From: Amblyomma americanum
Lineage: Eukaryota; Arthropoda; Arachnida; Ixodida; Ixodidae
Assembly (NCBI RefSeq): GCF_052857255.1
Contig: NW_027526501.1
Coordinates: 963,725-1,027,724, forward strand
Length of the DNA stretch: 64,000 nt
Direction: 5' to 3'
Both the position numbers and the translations under genes were made by a program. This document shows, in pieces, positions 13,001 through 27,030 of the stretch. Within the stretch, counting starts at the first letter, position 1. The number at the start of each line of letters is the position of its first letter. The notes under the pieces are model-generated. The model ran no database searches, was not told where the DNA came from, and saw nothing but the letters and a program-made list of their open reading frames with translations.

Positions 13001-15302
13001 AAGCATGTATTCGTGCTTAATACAACGAAACAAGCTGTTTTAGACCGAAACGAGCTAAATCTGAACAATCGGTTTTACAAGTGTTCCTGTGATACGCGTC
13101 AAAACTTTTTCTCTTATAACTGCGCGGAAAGGACGTATTCGTGATTAAAACAAAGAATCAAGCTGGTTTAGACCGAAACGAGCTAAATCTGAACATCTGT
13201 TTAAAAGTGTCAGTGTGATACGCGTCAAAACGTTTTCACATAACTGCGCGAAAAGCATGTATTTGTGCTTAATACAACGAAACAAGCTGTTTTAGACCGA
13301 AACGAGCTAAATGTGAACACATCGGTTTTACAAGCGTCCGTGTGATACGCGTCAATGTTTTTTCTCTCATAACTGCACGAAAAGTATGTATTCGTGCTTA
13401 ATACAACGAAACAAGCTGTTTTACACGAAAACGAGCTAGATATGAACACATCGGTTTTACAAGTGACCGTGTGATACTCGTCAAAACTTTTCCTCTCATA
13501 ACTGCGCGAAAAGCATGTATTCGTGCTTAATACAACGAGACAAGCTGTTTTAGATCGAAACGAGCTTGATCTAACAGATCGGTTTTGCAAGTGTTCATGT
13601 GATACGCGTCAAAACTTTTTTTCATAACTGCGCGAAAAGCATGTATTTGTGCTTAATACAACGAAACAAGCTGTTTTAGACCAAAACGAGCTAGATCTGA
13701 ACACATCGGTTTTACAAGTGTCCGTGTGATACGCGTCAAAACTTTTTTCATAACTGCGCGGAAACCATGTATTCGTGCCTAATACAACGAAACAAGCTGT
13801 TTTTACACCGAAAAGAGCTAAATCTGAACACATCGGTTATACGTGTCCCTGTGATACGCGTCAAAACTTTTTCTCTTAAAACTGCGCGCAAAGCATGTAT
13901 CGTGCCTAATACAACGAAACAAGCTGTTTTAGACCGAAACGAGCTAAATGTGAACACATCGGTTTTACAAGCGTCCGTGTGATACGCGTCAATGTTTTTT
14001 CTCTCATAACTGCACGAAAAGTATGTATTCGTGCTTAATACAACGAAACAAGCTGTTTTACCCCAAAACGAGCTAGATATGAACACATCGGTTTTACAAG
14101 TGACCGTGTGATACTCGTCAAAACTTTTCCTCTCATAACTGCGCGAAAAGCATGTATTCGTGCTTAATACAACGAGACAAGCTGTTTTAGATCGAAACGA
14201 GCTTGATCTAACAGATCGGTTTTGCAAGTGTTCATGTGATACGCGTCAAAACTTTTTTCATAACTGCGCGAAAAGCATGTATTTGTGCTTAATACAACGA
14301 AACAAGCTGTTTTAGACCAAAACGAGCTAGATCTGAACACATCGGTTTTACAAGTGTCCGTGTGATACGCGTCAAAACTTTTTTTCATAACTGCGCGGAA
14401 ACCATGTATTCGTGCTTAATACAACGAAACAAGCTGTTTTAAACCAAAACGAGCTAGATCTGAACACATCGGTTTTACAAGTGTCCCTGTGATACGCGTC
14501 AAAACTTTTTCTCTCATAACTGCGCGGAAAGGACGTATTCGTGATTAAAACAAAGAAAAAAGCTGTTTAAGACCAAAACGAGCTAAATCTGAACATCGTT
14601 TGATACGCGTCAAAACGTGTTTCTCATAACTGCGCGAAAAGCATGTATTTGTGCTTAATACAACGAAACAAGCTGTTGTATACCGAAACCAGCTAAATAT
14701 GAACACATCGGTTTTACAAGCGTCCGTGTGATACGCGTCATTATTTTTTCTCTCATAACTGCACGAAAAGCATGTATTCGTGCTTAATAGAACGAAACAA
14801 GCTGTTTTAGACACGAAACGAGCTAAATCTGAACACATCGGTTTTACAAGTGTCCGTGTGATACGCGTCAATATTTTTTCTCTCATAACTGCGCGAAAAG
14901 CATGTATTCGTGCCAAAAAACGACGAAACAAGTTGTTTTAGACCGAAACGAGTTAAATCTGAACACATCGGTTTTACAAGTGTCCATGTGATACGCGTCA
15001 AAACTTTTTGTCTTATAACAGCGCGAAAAGAATGTATTCGTGCCTAATACAAACGAAACAAGCTGTTTTAGACCAAAACGAGCTAGATCTGAACACATCG
15101 GTTTTAAGTGTTCGTGTGATACGCGTCAAACCTTTTCCTCTCATAACTGCGCGAAAAGCATGTATTCGTGCTTAATACAACGAAACAAGCTGTTTTAGAC
15201 CGAAACGAGCTAAATCTGAACAATCGGTTTTACAAGTGTTCCTGTGATACGCGTCAAAACTTTTTCTCTCATAACTGCGCGGAAAGGACGTATTCGTGAT
15301 TA
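9697..15302. repeat. Tandem HOR duplication, ~2803-bp unit (22 monomers), two copies
   Basis: Landmarks recur at 2803 bp: 9784/12587, 10422/13225, 10806/13609; 11360/14164 is 2804 apart. The copies join near 12,499, in a hybrid monomer that begins with the GCGCGGAAAGGACG form and continues with the CTTAAAACAACGACAC form. The second copy carries several extra single bases and a short deletion near 14,597 relative to the first. Related blocks begin near 17.1, 21.6 and 27.0 kb. Confidence 0.8.
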
Positions 15303-18300
15303 AAACAAAGAATCAAGCTGGTTTAGACCGAAACGAGCTAAATCTGAACATCGGTTTATAAGTGTCAGTGTGATACGCGTCAAAACGTTTTCTCATAACT
15401 GCGCGAAAAGCATTTATTTGTGCTTAATACAACGAAACAAGCTGTTTTTAGACCGAAACGAGCTAAATGTGAACACATCGGTTTTACAAGCGTCCGTGTG
15501 ATACGCGTCAATGTTTTTTCTCTCATAACTGCACGAAACGTATGTATTCGTGCTTAATTCAACGAAACAAACTGTTTTAGATCGAAACGAGCTTGATCTA
15601 ACAGATCGGTTTTGCAAGTGTTCATGTGATACGCGTCAAAACTTTTTTCATAACTGCGCGAAAAGCATGTATTTGTGCCTAATACAACGAAACAAGCTGT
15701 TTTAGGACCAAAACGAGCTAGATCTGAACACATCGGTTTTACAAGTGTCCATGTGATACGCGTCAAAACTTTTTTTCATAACTGCGCGAAAAGCATGTAT
15801 TCGTGCTTAATACAACGAAACAAGCTGTTTTAGACCAAAACGAGCTAGATCTGAACACATCGGTTTTACAAGTGTCCGTGTGATACGCGTCAAAACTTTT
15901 TTTCATAACTGCGCGGAAACCATGTATTCGTGCTTAATACAACGAAACAAGCTGTTTTAAAACCAAAACGAGCTAGATCTGAACACATCGGTTTTACAAG
16001 TGTCCCCTGTGATACGCGTCAATATTTTTTCTCTCATAACTGCACGAAAAGCATGTATTCGTGCTTAATACATCGAAACAAGCTGTTTTAAAACCGAAAC
16101 CAGCTAAATCTGAACACATCGGTTTTACAAGTGTCCAGTGATACACGTCAAAACTTTTTCTCATAACTGCGCGAAAAGCATGTATTCGTGCTTAATACAA
16201 CGAAACAAGCTGTTTTAGACCGAAAAGAGCTAAATCTGAAAACATCGGTTTTACAAGTGTCCATGTGATACGCGTCAAAACGTTTTCTCATAACTGCGCG
16301 AAAAGCATTTATTCGTGCCTAATACAACGAAACAAGCTGTTTTACACCAAAACGAGCTCGATATGAACACATCGGTTTACAAGTGACCGTTTGATACTCG
16401 TCAAAACGTTTTTCTCTCATAACTGCGCGAAAAAGCATGTATTCGTGCTTAATACAACGAAACAAGCTGTTTTAGACCAAACGGATCTAGATATGAACAC
16501 ATCGGTTTTACAAGTGTCCCTGTGATACGCGTCAAAACTTTTTCTCTTATAAACTGCGCGAAAAAGCATGTATTCGTGCTTAAAACAACGACACAAGCTG
16601 TTTCAGACCGAAACAATCTAAATCTGAACATCGGTTTTACAAGTGTCAGTGTGATACGTGTCCAAAACGTTTTCTCATAACTGCGCGAAAAGCATGTATT
16701 TGTGCTTATTACAACGAAACAAGCTGTTGTATACCGAAACGAGCTAAATATGAACACATCGGTTTTACAAGCGTCCGTGATACGCGTCAATATTTTTTCT
16801 CTCATAACTGCACGAAAAGCATGTATTCGTGCTTAATACATCGAAACAAGCTGTTTTTAGACCGAAACCAGCTAAATCTGAACACATCGGTTTTACAAGT
16901 GTCCAGTGATACGCGTCAAAACTTTTTCTCATAACTGCGCGAAAAGCATGTATTCGTGCTTAATACAACGAAACAAGCTGTTTTAGACCAAACGGATCTA
17001 GATATGAAGACATCGGTTTTACAAGTGTCCCTGTGATACGCGTCAAAACTTTTTCTCTTATAACTGCGCGAAAAGCATGTATTCGTGCATAAAACAACGA
17101 CACAAGCTGTTCCAGACCGAAACAAGCTAAATCTGAACATCGGTTTACAAGTGTCAGTGTGATACGCGTCAAAACGTTTTCTCATAACTGTGCGGAAAGC
17201 ATGTATTCGTGCTTAATAGAACGAAACAAGCTGTTTTAGACCGAAACGAGCTAAATCTGAACACATCGGTTTTACAAGTGTCCGTGTGATACCCGTCAAT
17301 ATTTTTTTCTCTCATAACTGCGCGAAAAGCATGTATTCGTGCCAAAAACGACGAAACAAGTTGTTTTAGACCGAAACGAGTTAAATCTGAACACATCGGT
17401 TTTACAAGTGTCCATGTGATACGCGTCAAAACTTTTTGTCCTATAACAGCGCGAAAAGAATTAATTCGTGCTTAATACAACGAAACAAGCTGTTTTAGAC
17501 CAAAACGAGCTAGATCTGAACACATCGGTTTTAAGTGTTCGTGTGATACGCGTCAAACCTTTTCCTCTCATAACTGCGCGAAAAGCATGTATTCGTGCTT
17601 AATACAACGAAACAAGCTGTTTTAGACCGAAACGAGCTAAATCTGAACAATCGGTTTTACAAGTGTTCCTGTGATACGCGTCAAAACTTTTTCTCTTATA
17701 ACTGCGCGGAAAGGACGTATTCGTGATTAAAACAAAGAATCAAGCTGGTTTAGACCGAAACGAGCTAAATCTGAACATCTGTTTAAAAGTGTCAGTGTGA
17801 TACGCGTCAAAACGTTTTCACATAACTGCGCGAAAAGCATGTATTTGTGCTTAATACAACGAAACAAGCTGTTTTAGACCGAAACGAGCTAAATGTGAAC
17901 ACATCGGTTTTACAAGCGTCCGTGTGATACGCGTCAATGTTTTTTCTCTCATAACTGCACGAAAAGTATGTATTCGTGCTTAATACAACGAAACAAGCTG
18001 TTTTACACGAAAACGAGCTAGATATGAACACATCGGTTTTACAAGTGACCGTGTGATACTCGTCAAAATTTTTCCTCTCATAACTGCGCGAAAAGCATGT
18101 ATTCGTGCTTAATACAACGAGACAAGCTGTTTTAGATCGAAACGAGCTTGATCTAACAGATCGGTTTTGCAAGTGTTCATGTGATACGCGTCAAAACTTT
18201 TTTTCATAACTGCGCGAAAAGCATGTATTTGTGCTTAATACAACGAAACAAGCTGTTTTAGACCAAAACGAGCTAGATCTGAACACATCGGTTTTACAAG

Positions 18301-21300
18301 TGTCCGTGTGATACGCGTCAAAACTTTTTTTCATAACTGCGCGGAAACCATGTATTCGTGCCTAATACAACGAAACAAGCTGTTTTACACCGAAAAGAGC
18401 TAAATCTGAACACATCGGTTATACGTGTCCCTGTGATACGCGTCAAAACTTTTTCTCTTAAAACTGCGCGCAAAGCATGTATCGTGCCTAATACAACGAA
18501 ACAAGCTGTTTTAGACCGAAACGAGCTAAATGTGAACACATCGGTTTTACAAGCGTCCGTGTGATACGCGTCAATGTTTTTTCTCTCATAACTGCACGAA
18601 AAGTATGTATTCGTGCTTAATACAACGAAAAAAGCTGTTTTACCCCAAAACGAGCTAGATATGAACACATCGGTTTTACAAGTGACCGTGTGATACTCGT
18701 CAAAACTTTTCCTCTCATAACTGCGCGAAAAGCATGTATTCGTGCTTAATACAACGAGACAAGCTGTTTTAGATCGAAACGAGCTTGATCTAACAGATCG
18801 GTTTTGCAAGTGTTCATGTGATACGCGTCAAAACTTTTTTCATAACTGCGCGAAAAGCATGTATTTGTGCTTAATACAACGAAACAAGCTGTTTTAGACC
18901 AAAACGAGCTAGATCTGAACACATCGGTTTTACAAGTGTCCGTGTGATACGCGTCAAAACTTTTTTTCATAACTGCGCGGAAACCATGTATTCGTGCTTA
19001 ATACAACGAAACAAGCTGTTTTAAACCAAAACGAGCTAGATCTGAACACATCGGTTTTACAAGTGTCCCTGTGATACGCGTCAAAACTTTTTCTCTCATA
19101 ACTGCGCGGAAAGGACGTATTCGTGATTAAAACAAAGAAAAAAGCTGTTTAAGACCAAAACGAGCTAAATCTGAACATCGGTTAACAAGTGTCAGTGTGA
19201 TACGCGTCAAAACGTTTTCTCATAACTGCGCGAAAAGCATGTATTTGTGCTTAATACAACGAAACAAGCTGTTGTATACCGAAACCAGCTAAATCTGAAC
19301 ACATCGGTTTTACAAGTGTCCGTGTGATACGCGTCAATATTTTTTCTCTCATAACTGAGCGAAAAGCATGTATTCGTGCCAAAAACGACGAAACAAGTTG
19401 TTTTAGACCGAAACGAGTTAAATCTGAACACATCGGTTTTACAAGTGTCCATGTGATACGCGTCAAAACTTTTTGTCTTATAACAGCGCGAAAAGAATGT
19501 ATTCGTGCCTAATACAACGAAACAAGCTGTTTTAGACCAAAACGAGCTAGATCTGAACACATCGGTTTTAAGTGTTCGTGTGATACGCGTCAAACCTTTT
19601 CCTCTCATAACTGCGCGAAAAGCATGTATTCGTGCTTAATACAACGAAACAAGCTGTTTTAGACCGAAACGAGCTAAATCTGAACAATCGGTTTTACAAG
19701 TGTTCCTGTGATACGCGTCAAAACTTTTTCTCTCATAACTGCGCGGAAAGGACGTATTCGTGATTAAAACAAAGAATCAAGCTGGTTTAGACCGAAACGA
19801 GCTAAATCTGAACATCGGTTTATAAGTGTCAGTGTGATACGCGTCAAAACGTTTTCTCATAACTGCGCGAAAAGCATTTATTTGTGCTTAATACAACGAA
19901 ACAAGCTGTTTTAGACCGAAACGAGCTAAATGTGAACACATCGGTTTTACAAGCGTCCGTGTGATACGCGTCAATGTTTTTTCTCTCATAACTGCACGAA
20001 ACGTATGTATTCGTGCTTAATTCAACGAAACAAACTGTTTTAGATCGAAACGAGCTTGATCTAACAGATCGGTTTTGCAAGTGTTCATGTGATACGCGTC
20101 AAAACTTTTTTCATAACTGCGCGAAAAGCATGTATTTGTGCTTAATACAACGAAACAAGCTGTTTTAGACCAAAACGAGCTAGATCTGAACACATCGGTT
20201 TTACAAGTGTCCATGTGATACGCGTCAAAACTTTTTTTCATAACTGCGCGAAAAGCATGTATTCGTGCTTAATACAACGAAACAAGCTGTTTTAGACCAA
20301 AACGAGCTAGATCTGAACACATCGGTTTTACAAGTGTCCGTGTGATACGCGTCAAAACTTTTTTTCATAACTGCGCGGAAACCATGTATTCGTGCTTAAT
20401 ACAACGAAACAAGCTGTTTTAAACCAAAACGAGCTAGATCTGAACACATCGGTTTTACAAGTGTCCCTGTGATACGCGTCAATATTTTTTCTCTCATAAC
20501 TGCACGAAAAGCATGTATTCGTGCTTAATACATCGAAACAAGCTGTTTTAAACCGAAACCAGCTAAATCTGAACACATCGGTTTTACAAGTGTCCAGTGA
20601 TACACGTCAAAACTTTTTCTCATAACTGCGCGAAAAGCATGTATTCGTGCTTAATACAACGAAACAAGCTGTTTTAGACCGAAAAGAGCTAAATCTGAAA
20701 ACATCGGTTTTACAAGTGTCCATGTGATACGCGTCAAAACGTTTTCTCATAACTGCGCGAAAAGCATTTATTCGTGCCTAATACAACGAAACAAGCTGTT
20801 TTACACCAAAACGAGCTCGATATGAACACATCGGTTTTACAAGTGACCGTTTGATACTCGTCAAAACTTTTTCTCTCATAACTGCGCGAAAAGCATGTAT
20901 TCGTGCTTAATACAACGAAACAAGCTGTTTTAGACCAAACGGATCTAGATATGAACACATCGGTTTTACAAGTGTCCCTGTGATACGCGTCAAAACTTTT
21001 TCTCTTATAACTGCGCGAAAAGCATGTATTCGTGCTTAAAACAACGACACAAGCTGTTTCAGACCGAAACAATCTAAATCTGAACATCGGTTTACAAGTG
21101 TCAGTGTGATACGTGTCAAAACGTTTTCTCATAACTGCGCGAAAAGCATGTATTTGTGCTTATTACAACGAAACAAGCTGTTGTATACCGAAACGAGCTA
21201 AATATGAACACATCGGTTTTACAAGCGTCCGTGATACGCGTCAATATTTTTTCTCTCATAACTGCACGAAAAGCATGTATTCGTGCTTAATACATCGAAA

Positions 21301-23744
21301 CAAGCTGTTTTAGACCGAAACCAGCTAAATCTGAACACATCGGTTTTACAAGTGTCCAGTGATACGCGTCAAAACTTTTTCTCATAACTGCGCGAAAAGC
21401 ATGTATTCGTGCTTAATACAACGAAACAAGCTGTTTTAGACCAAACGGATCTAGATATGAAGACATCGGTTTTACAAGTGTCCCTGTGATACGCGTCAAA
21501 ACTTTTTCTCTTATAACTGCGCGAAAAGCATGTATTCGTGCATAAAACAACGACACAAGCTGTTCCAGACCGAAACAAGCTAAATCTGAACATCGGTTTA
21601 CAAGTGTCAGTGTGATACGCGTCAAAACGTTTTCTCATAACTGTGCGGAAAGCATGTATTCGTGCTTAATAGAACGAAACAAGCTGTTTTAGACCGAAAC
21701 GAGCTAAATCTGAACACATCGGTTTTACAAGTGTCCGTGTGATACCCGTCAATATTTTTTTCTCTCATAACTGCGCGAAAAGCATGTATTCGTGCCAAAA
21801 ACGACGAAACAAGTTGTTTTAGACCGAAACGAGTTAAATCTGAACACATCGGTTTTACAAGTGTCCATGTGATACGCGTCAAAACTTTTTGTCCTATAAC
21901 AGCGCGAAAAGAATTAATTCGTGCTTAATACAACGAAACAAGCTGTTTTAGACCAAAACGAGCTAGATCTGAACACATCGGTTTTAAGTGTTCGTGTGAT
22001 ACGCGTCAAACCTTTTCCTCTCATAACTGCGCGAAAAGCATGTATTCGTGCTTAATACAACGAAACAAGCTGTTTTAGACCGAAACGAGCTAAATCTGAA
22101 CAATCGGTTTTACAAGTGTTCCTGTGATACGCGTCAAAACTTTTTCTCTTATAACTGCGCGGAAAGGACGTATTCGTGATTAAAACAAAGAATCAAGCTG
22201 GTTTAGACCGAAACGAGCTAAATCTGAACATCTGTTTAAAAGTGTCAGTGTGATACGCGTCAAAACGTTTTCACATAACTGCGCGAAAAGCATGTATTTG
22301 TGCTTAATACAACGAAACAAGCTGTTTTAGACCGAAACGAGCTAAATGTGAACACATCGGTTTTACAAGCGTCCGTGTGATACGCGTCAATGTTTTTTCT
22401 CTCATAACTGCACGAAAAGTATGTATTCGTGCTTAATACAACGAAACAAGCTGTTTTACACGAAAACGAGCTAGATATGAACACATCGGTTTTACAAGTG
22501 ACCGTGTGATACTCGTCAAAACTTTTCCTCTCATAACTGCGCGAAAAGCATGTATTCGTGCTTAATACAACGAGACAAGCTGTTTTAGATCGAAACGAGC
22601 TTGATCTAACAGATCGGTTTTGCAAGTGTTCATGTGATACGCGTCAAAACTTTTTTTCATAACTGCGCGAAAAGCATGTATTTGTGCTTAATACAACGAA
22701 ACAAGCTGTTTTAGACCAAAACGAGCTAGATCTGAACACATCGGTTTTACAAGTGTCCGTGTGATACGCGTCAAAACTTTTTTTCATAACTGCGCGGAAA
22801 CCATGTATTCGTGCCTAATACAACGAAACAAGCTGTTTTACACCGAAAAGAGCTAAATCTGAACACATCGGTTATACGTGTCCCTGTGATACGCGTCAAA
22901 ACTTTTTCTCTTAAAACTGCGCGCAAAGCATGTATCGTGCCTAATACAACGAAACAAGCTGTTTTAGACCGAAACGAGCTAAATGTGAACACATCGGTTT
23001 TACAAGCGTCCGTGTGATACGCGTCAATGTTTTTTCTCTCATAACTGCACGAAAAGTATGTATTCGTGCTTAATACAACGAAAAAAGCTGTTTACACCCC
23101 AAAACGAGCTAGATATGAACACATCGGTTTTACAAGTGACCGTGTGATACTCGTCAAAACTTTTCCTCTCATAACTGCGCGAAAAGCATGTATTCGTGCT
23201 TAATACAACGAGACAAGCTGTTTTAGATCGAAACGAGCTTGATCTAACAGATCGGTTTTGCAAGTGTTCATGTGATACGCGTCAAAACTTTTTTCATAAC
23301 TGCGCGAAAAGCATGTATTTGTGCTTAATACAACGAAACAAGCTGTTTTAGACCAAAACGAGCTAGATCTGAACACATCGGTTTTACAAGTGTCCGTGTG
23401 ATACGCGTCAAAACTTTTTTTCATAACTGCGCGGAAACCATGTATTCGTGCTTAATACAACGAAACAAGCTGTTTTAAACCAAAACGAGCTAGATCTGAA
23501 CACATCGGTTTTACAAGTGTCCCTGTGATACGCGTCAAAACTTTTTCTCTCATAACTGCGCGGAAAGGACGTATTCGTGATTAAAACAAAGAAAAAAGCT
23601 GTTTAAGACCAAAACGAGCTAAATCTGAACATCGGTTAACAAGTGTCAGTGTGATACGCGTCAAAACGTTTTCTCATAACTGCGCGAAAAGCATGTATTT
23701 GTGCTTAATACAACGAAACAAGCTGTTGTATACCGAAACCAGCT
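14826..23744. repeat. Tandem HOR duplication, ~4453-bp unit (35 monomers), two copies
   Basis: Landmarks recur 4453 bp apart: 16916/21369, 17169/21622, 17807/22260 and 18318/22771. The copies join near 19,291, in a monomer that starts as the GTTGTATACC class and ends as the AAATCTGAAC class. Toward the start of the unit the offset grows to about 4465, because the first copy carries roughly a dozen extra single bases between 14.8 and 16.9 kb. Confidence 0.8.
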
Positions 23745-26700
23745 AAATATGAACACATCGGTTTTACAAGCGTCCGTGTGATACGCGTCATTATTTTTTC
23801 TCTCATAACTGCACGAAAAGCATGTATTCGTGCTTAATAGAACGAAACAAGCTGTTTTAGACCGAAACGAGCTAAATCTGAACACATCGGTTTTACAAGT
23901 GTCCGTGTGATACGCGTCAATATTTTTTCTCTCATAACTGCGCGAAAAGCATGTATTCGTGTTAAAAACGACGAAACAAGTTGTTTTAGACCGAAACGAG
24001 TTAAATCTGAACACATCGGTTTTACAAGTGTCCATGTGATACGCGTCAAAACTTTTTGTCTTATAACAGCGCGAAAAGAATGTATTCGTGCCTAATACAA
24101 CGAAACAAGCTGTTTTAGACCAAAACGAGCTAGATCTGAACACATCGGTTTTAAGTGTTCGTGTGATACGCGTCAAACCTTTTCCTCTCATAACTGCGCG
24201 AAAAGCATGTATTCGTGCTTAATACAACGAAACAAGCTGTTTTAGACCGAAACGAGCTAAATCTGAACAATCGGTTTTACAAGTGTTCCTGTGATACGCG
24301 TCAAAACTTTTTCTCTCATAACTGCGCGGAAAGGACGTATTCGTGATTAAAACAAAGAATCAAGCTGGTTTAGACCGAAACGAGCTAAATCTGAACATCG
24401 GTTTACAAGTGTCAGTGTGATACGCGTCAAAACGTTTTCTCATAACTGCGCGAAAAGCATTTATTTGTGCTTAATACAACGAAACAAGCTGTTTTAGACC
24501 GAAACGAGCTAAATGTGAACACATCGGTTTTACAAGCGTCCGTGTGATACGCGTCAATGTTTTTTCTCTCATAACAGCGCGAAAAGAATGTATTCGTGCT
24601 TAATACAACGAAACAAGCTGTTTTAGACCAAAACGAGCTAGATCTGAACACATCGGTTTTAAGTGTTCGTGTGATACGCGTCAAACCTTTTCCTCTCCTA
24701 ACTGCGCGAAAAGCATGTATTCGTGCTTAATACAACGAAACAAGCTGTTTTAGACCGAAACGAGCTAAATCTGAACAATCGGTTTTACAAGTGTTCCTGT
24801 GATACGCGTCAAAACTTTTTCTCTCATAACTGCGCGGAAAGGACGTATTCGTGATTAAAACAAAGAATCAAGCTGGTTTAGACCGAAACGAGCTAAATCT
24901 GAACATCGGTTTACAAGTGTCAGTGTGATACGCGTCAAAACGTTTTCTCATAACTGCGCGAAAAGCATTTATTTGTGCTTAATACAACGAAACAAGCTGT
25001 TTTAGACCGAAACGAGCTAAATGTGAACACATCGGTTTTACAAGCGTCCGTGTGATACGCGTCAATGTTTTTTCTCTCATAACTGCACGAAAAGTATGTA
25101 TTCGTGCTTAATACAACGAAACAAACTGTTTTACACCAAAACGAGCTAGATATGAACACATCGGTTTTACAAGTGACCGTGTGATACTCGTCAAAACTTT
25201 TCCTCTCATAACTGCGCGAAAAGCATGTATTCGTGCTTAATACAACGAGACAAGCTGTTTTAGATCGAAACGAGCTTGATCTAACAGATCGGTTTTGCAA
25301 GTGTTCATGTGATACGCGTCAAAACTTTTTTTCATAACTGCGCGAAAAGCATGTATTTGTGCTTAATACAACGAAACAAGCTGTTTTAGACCAAAACGAG
25401 CTAGATCTGAACACATCGGTTTTACAAGTGTCCGTGTGATACGCGTCAAAACTTTTTTTCATAACTGCGCGGAAACCATGTATTCGTGCCTAATACAACG
25501 AAACAAGCTGTTTTAAACCAAAACGAGCTAGATCTGAACACATCGGTTTTACAAGTGTCCCTGTGATACGCGTCAAAACTTTTTCTCTCATAACTGCGCG
25601 GAACGGATGTATTCGTGATTAAAACATCGAAACAAGCTCTTTTAGACCGAAACCAGCTAAATCTGAACACATCGGTTTTACAAGTGTCCAGTGATACAGG
25701 TCAAAACTTTTTCTCATAACTGCGCGAAAAGCATGTATTCGTGCTTAATACAACGAAACAAGCTGTTTTAGACCGAAAAGAGCTAAATCTGAAAACATCG
25801 GTTTTACAAGTGTCCATGTGATACGCGTCAAAACTTTTTTTCATAACTGCGCGGAAACCATGTATTCGTGCTTAATACAACGAAACAAGCTGTTTTAAAC
25901 CCAAAACGAGCTAGATCTGAACACATCGGTTTACAAGTGTCAGTGTGATACGCGTCAAAACGTTTTCTCATAACTGCGCGAAAAGCATGTATTTGTGCTT
26001 AATACAACGAAACAAGCTGTTGTATACCGAAACGAGCTAAATATGAACACATCGGTTTTACAAGCGTCCGTGTGATACGCGTCAATATTTTTTCTCTCAT
26101 AACTGCACGAAAAGCATGTATTCGTGCTTAATACATCGAAACAAGCTGTTTTAAACCGAAACCAGCTAAATCTGAACACATCGGTTTTACAAGTGTCCAG
26201 TGATACACGTCAAAACTTTTTCTCATAACTGCGCGAAAAGCATGTATTCGTGCTTAATACAACGAAACAAGCTGTTTTAGACCGAAAAGAGCTAAATCTG
26301 AAAACATCGGTTTTACAAGTGTCCATGTGATACGCGTCAAAACGTTTTCTCATAACTGCGCGAAAAGCATTTATTCGTGCCTAATACAACGAAACAGGCT
26401 GTTTTACACCAAAACGAGCTCGATATGAACACATCGGTTTTACAAGTGACCGTTTGATACTCGTCAAAACTTTTTCTCTCATAACTGCGCGAAAAGCATG
26501 TATTCGTGCTTAATACAACGAAACAAGCTGTTTTAGACCAAACGGATCTAGATATGAACACATCGGTTTTACAAGTGTCCCTGTGATACGCGTCAAAACT
26601 TTTTCTCTTATAACTGCGCGAAAAGCATGTATTCGTGCTTAAAACAACGACACAAGCTGTTTCAGACCGAAACAATCTAAATCTGAACATCGGTTTACAA

Positions 26701-27030
26701 GTGTCAGTGTGATACGTGTCAAAACGTTTTCTCATAAACTGCGCGAAAAGCATGTATTTGTGCTTATTACAACGAAACAAGCTGTTGTATACCGAAACGA
26801 GCTAAATATGAACACATCGGTTTTACAAGCGTCCGTGTGTTACGCGTCAATATTTTTTCTCTCATAACTGCACGAAAAGCATGTATTCGTGCTTAATACA
26901 TCGAAACAAGCTGTTTTAGACCGAAACCAGCTAAATCTGAACACATCGGTTTTACAAGTGTCCAGTGATACGCGTCAAAACTTTTTCTCATAACTGCGCG
27001 AAAAGCATGTATTCGTGCTTAATACAACGA
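21250..27030. repeat. Large duplicated satellite block, copy 2
   Basis: This is the partner of the block at about 2.0-7.8 kb, with the same variant order at an offset of about 19.22 kb. It overlaps the downstream half of a separate 4.45-kb tandem duplication, so rearrangements are layered on each other. Boundaries are approximate. Confidence 0.75.
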
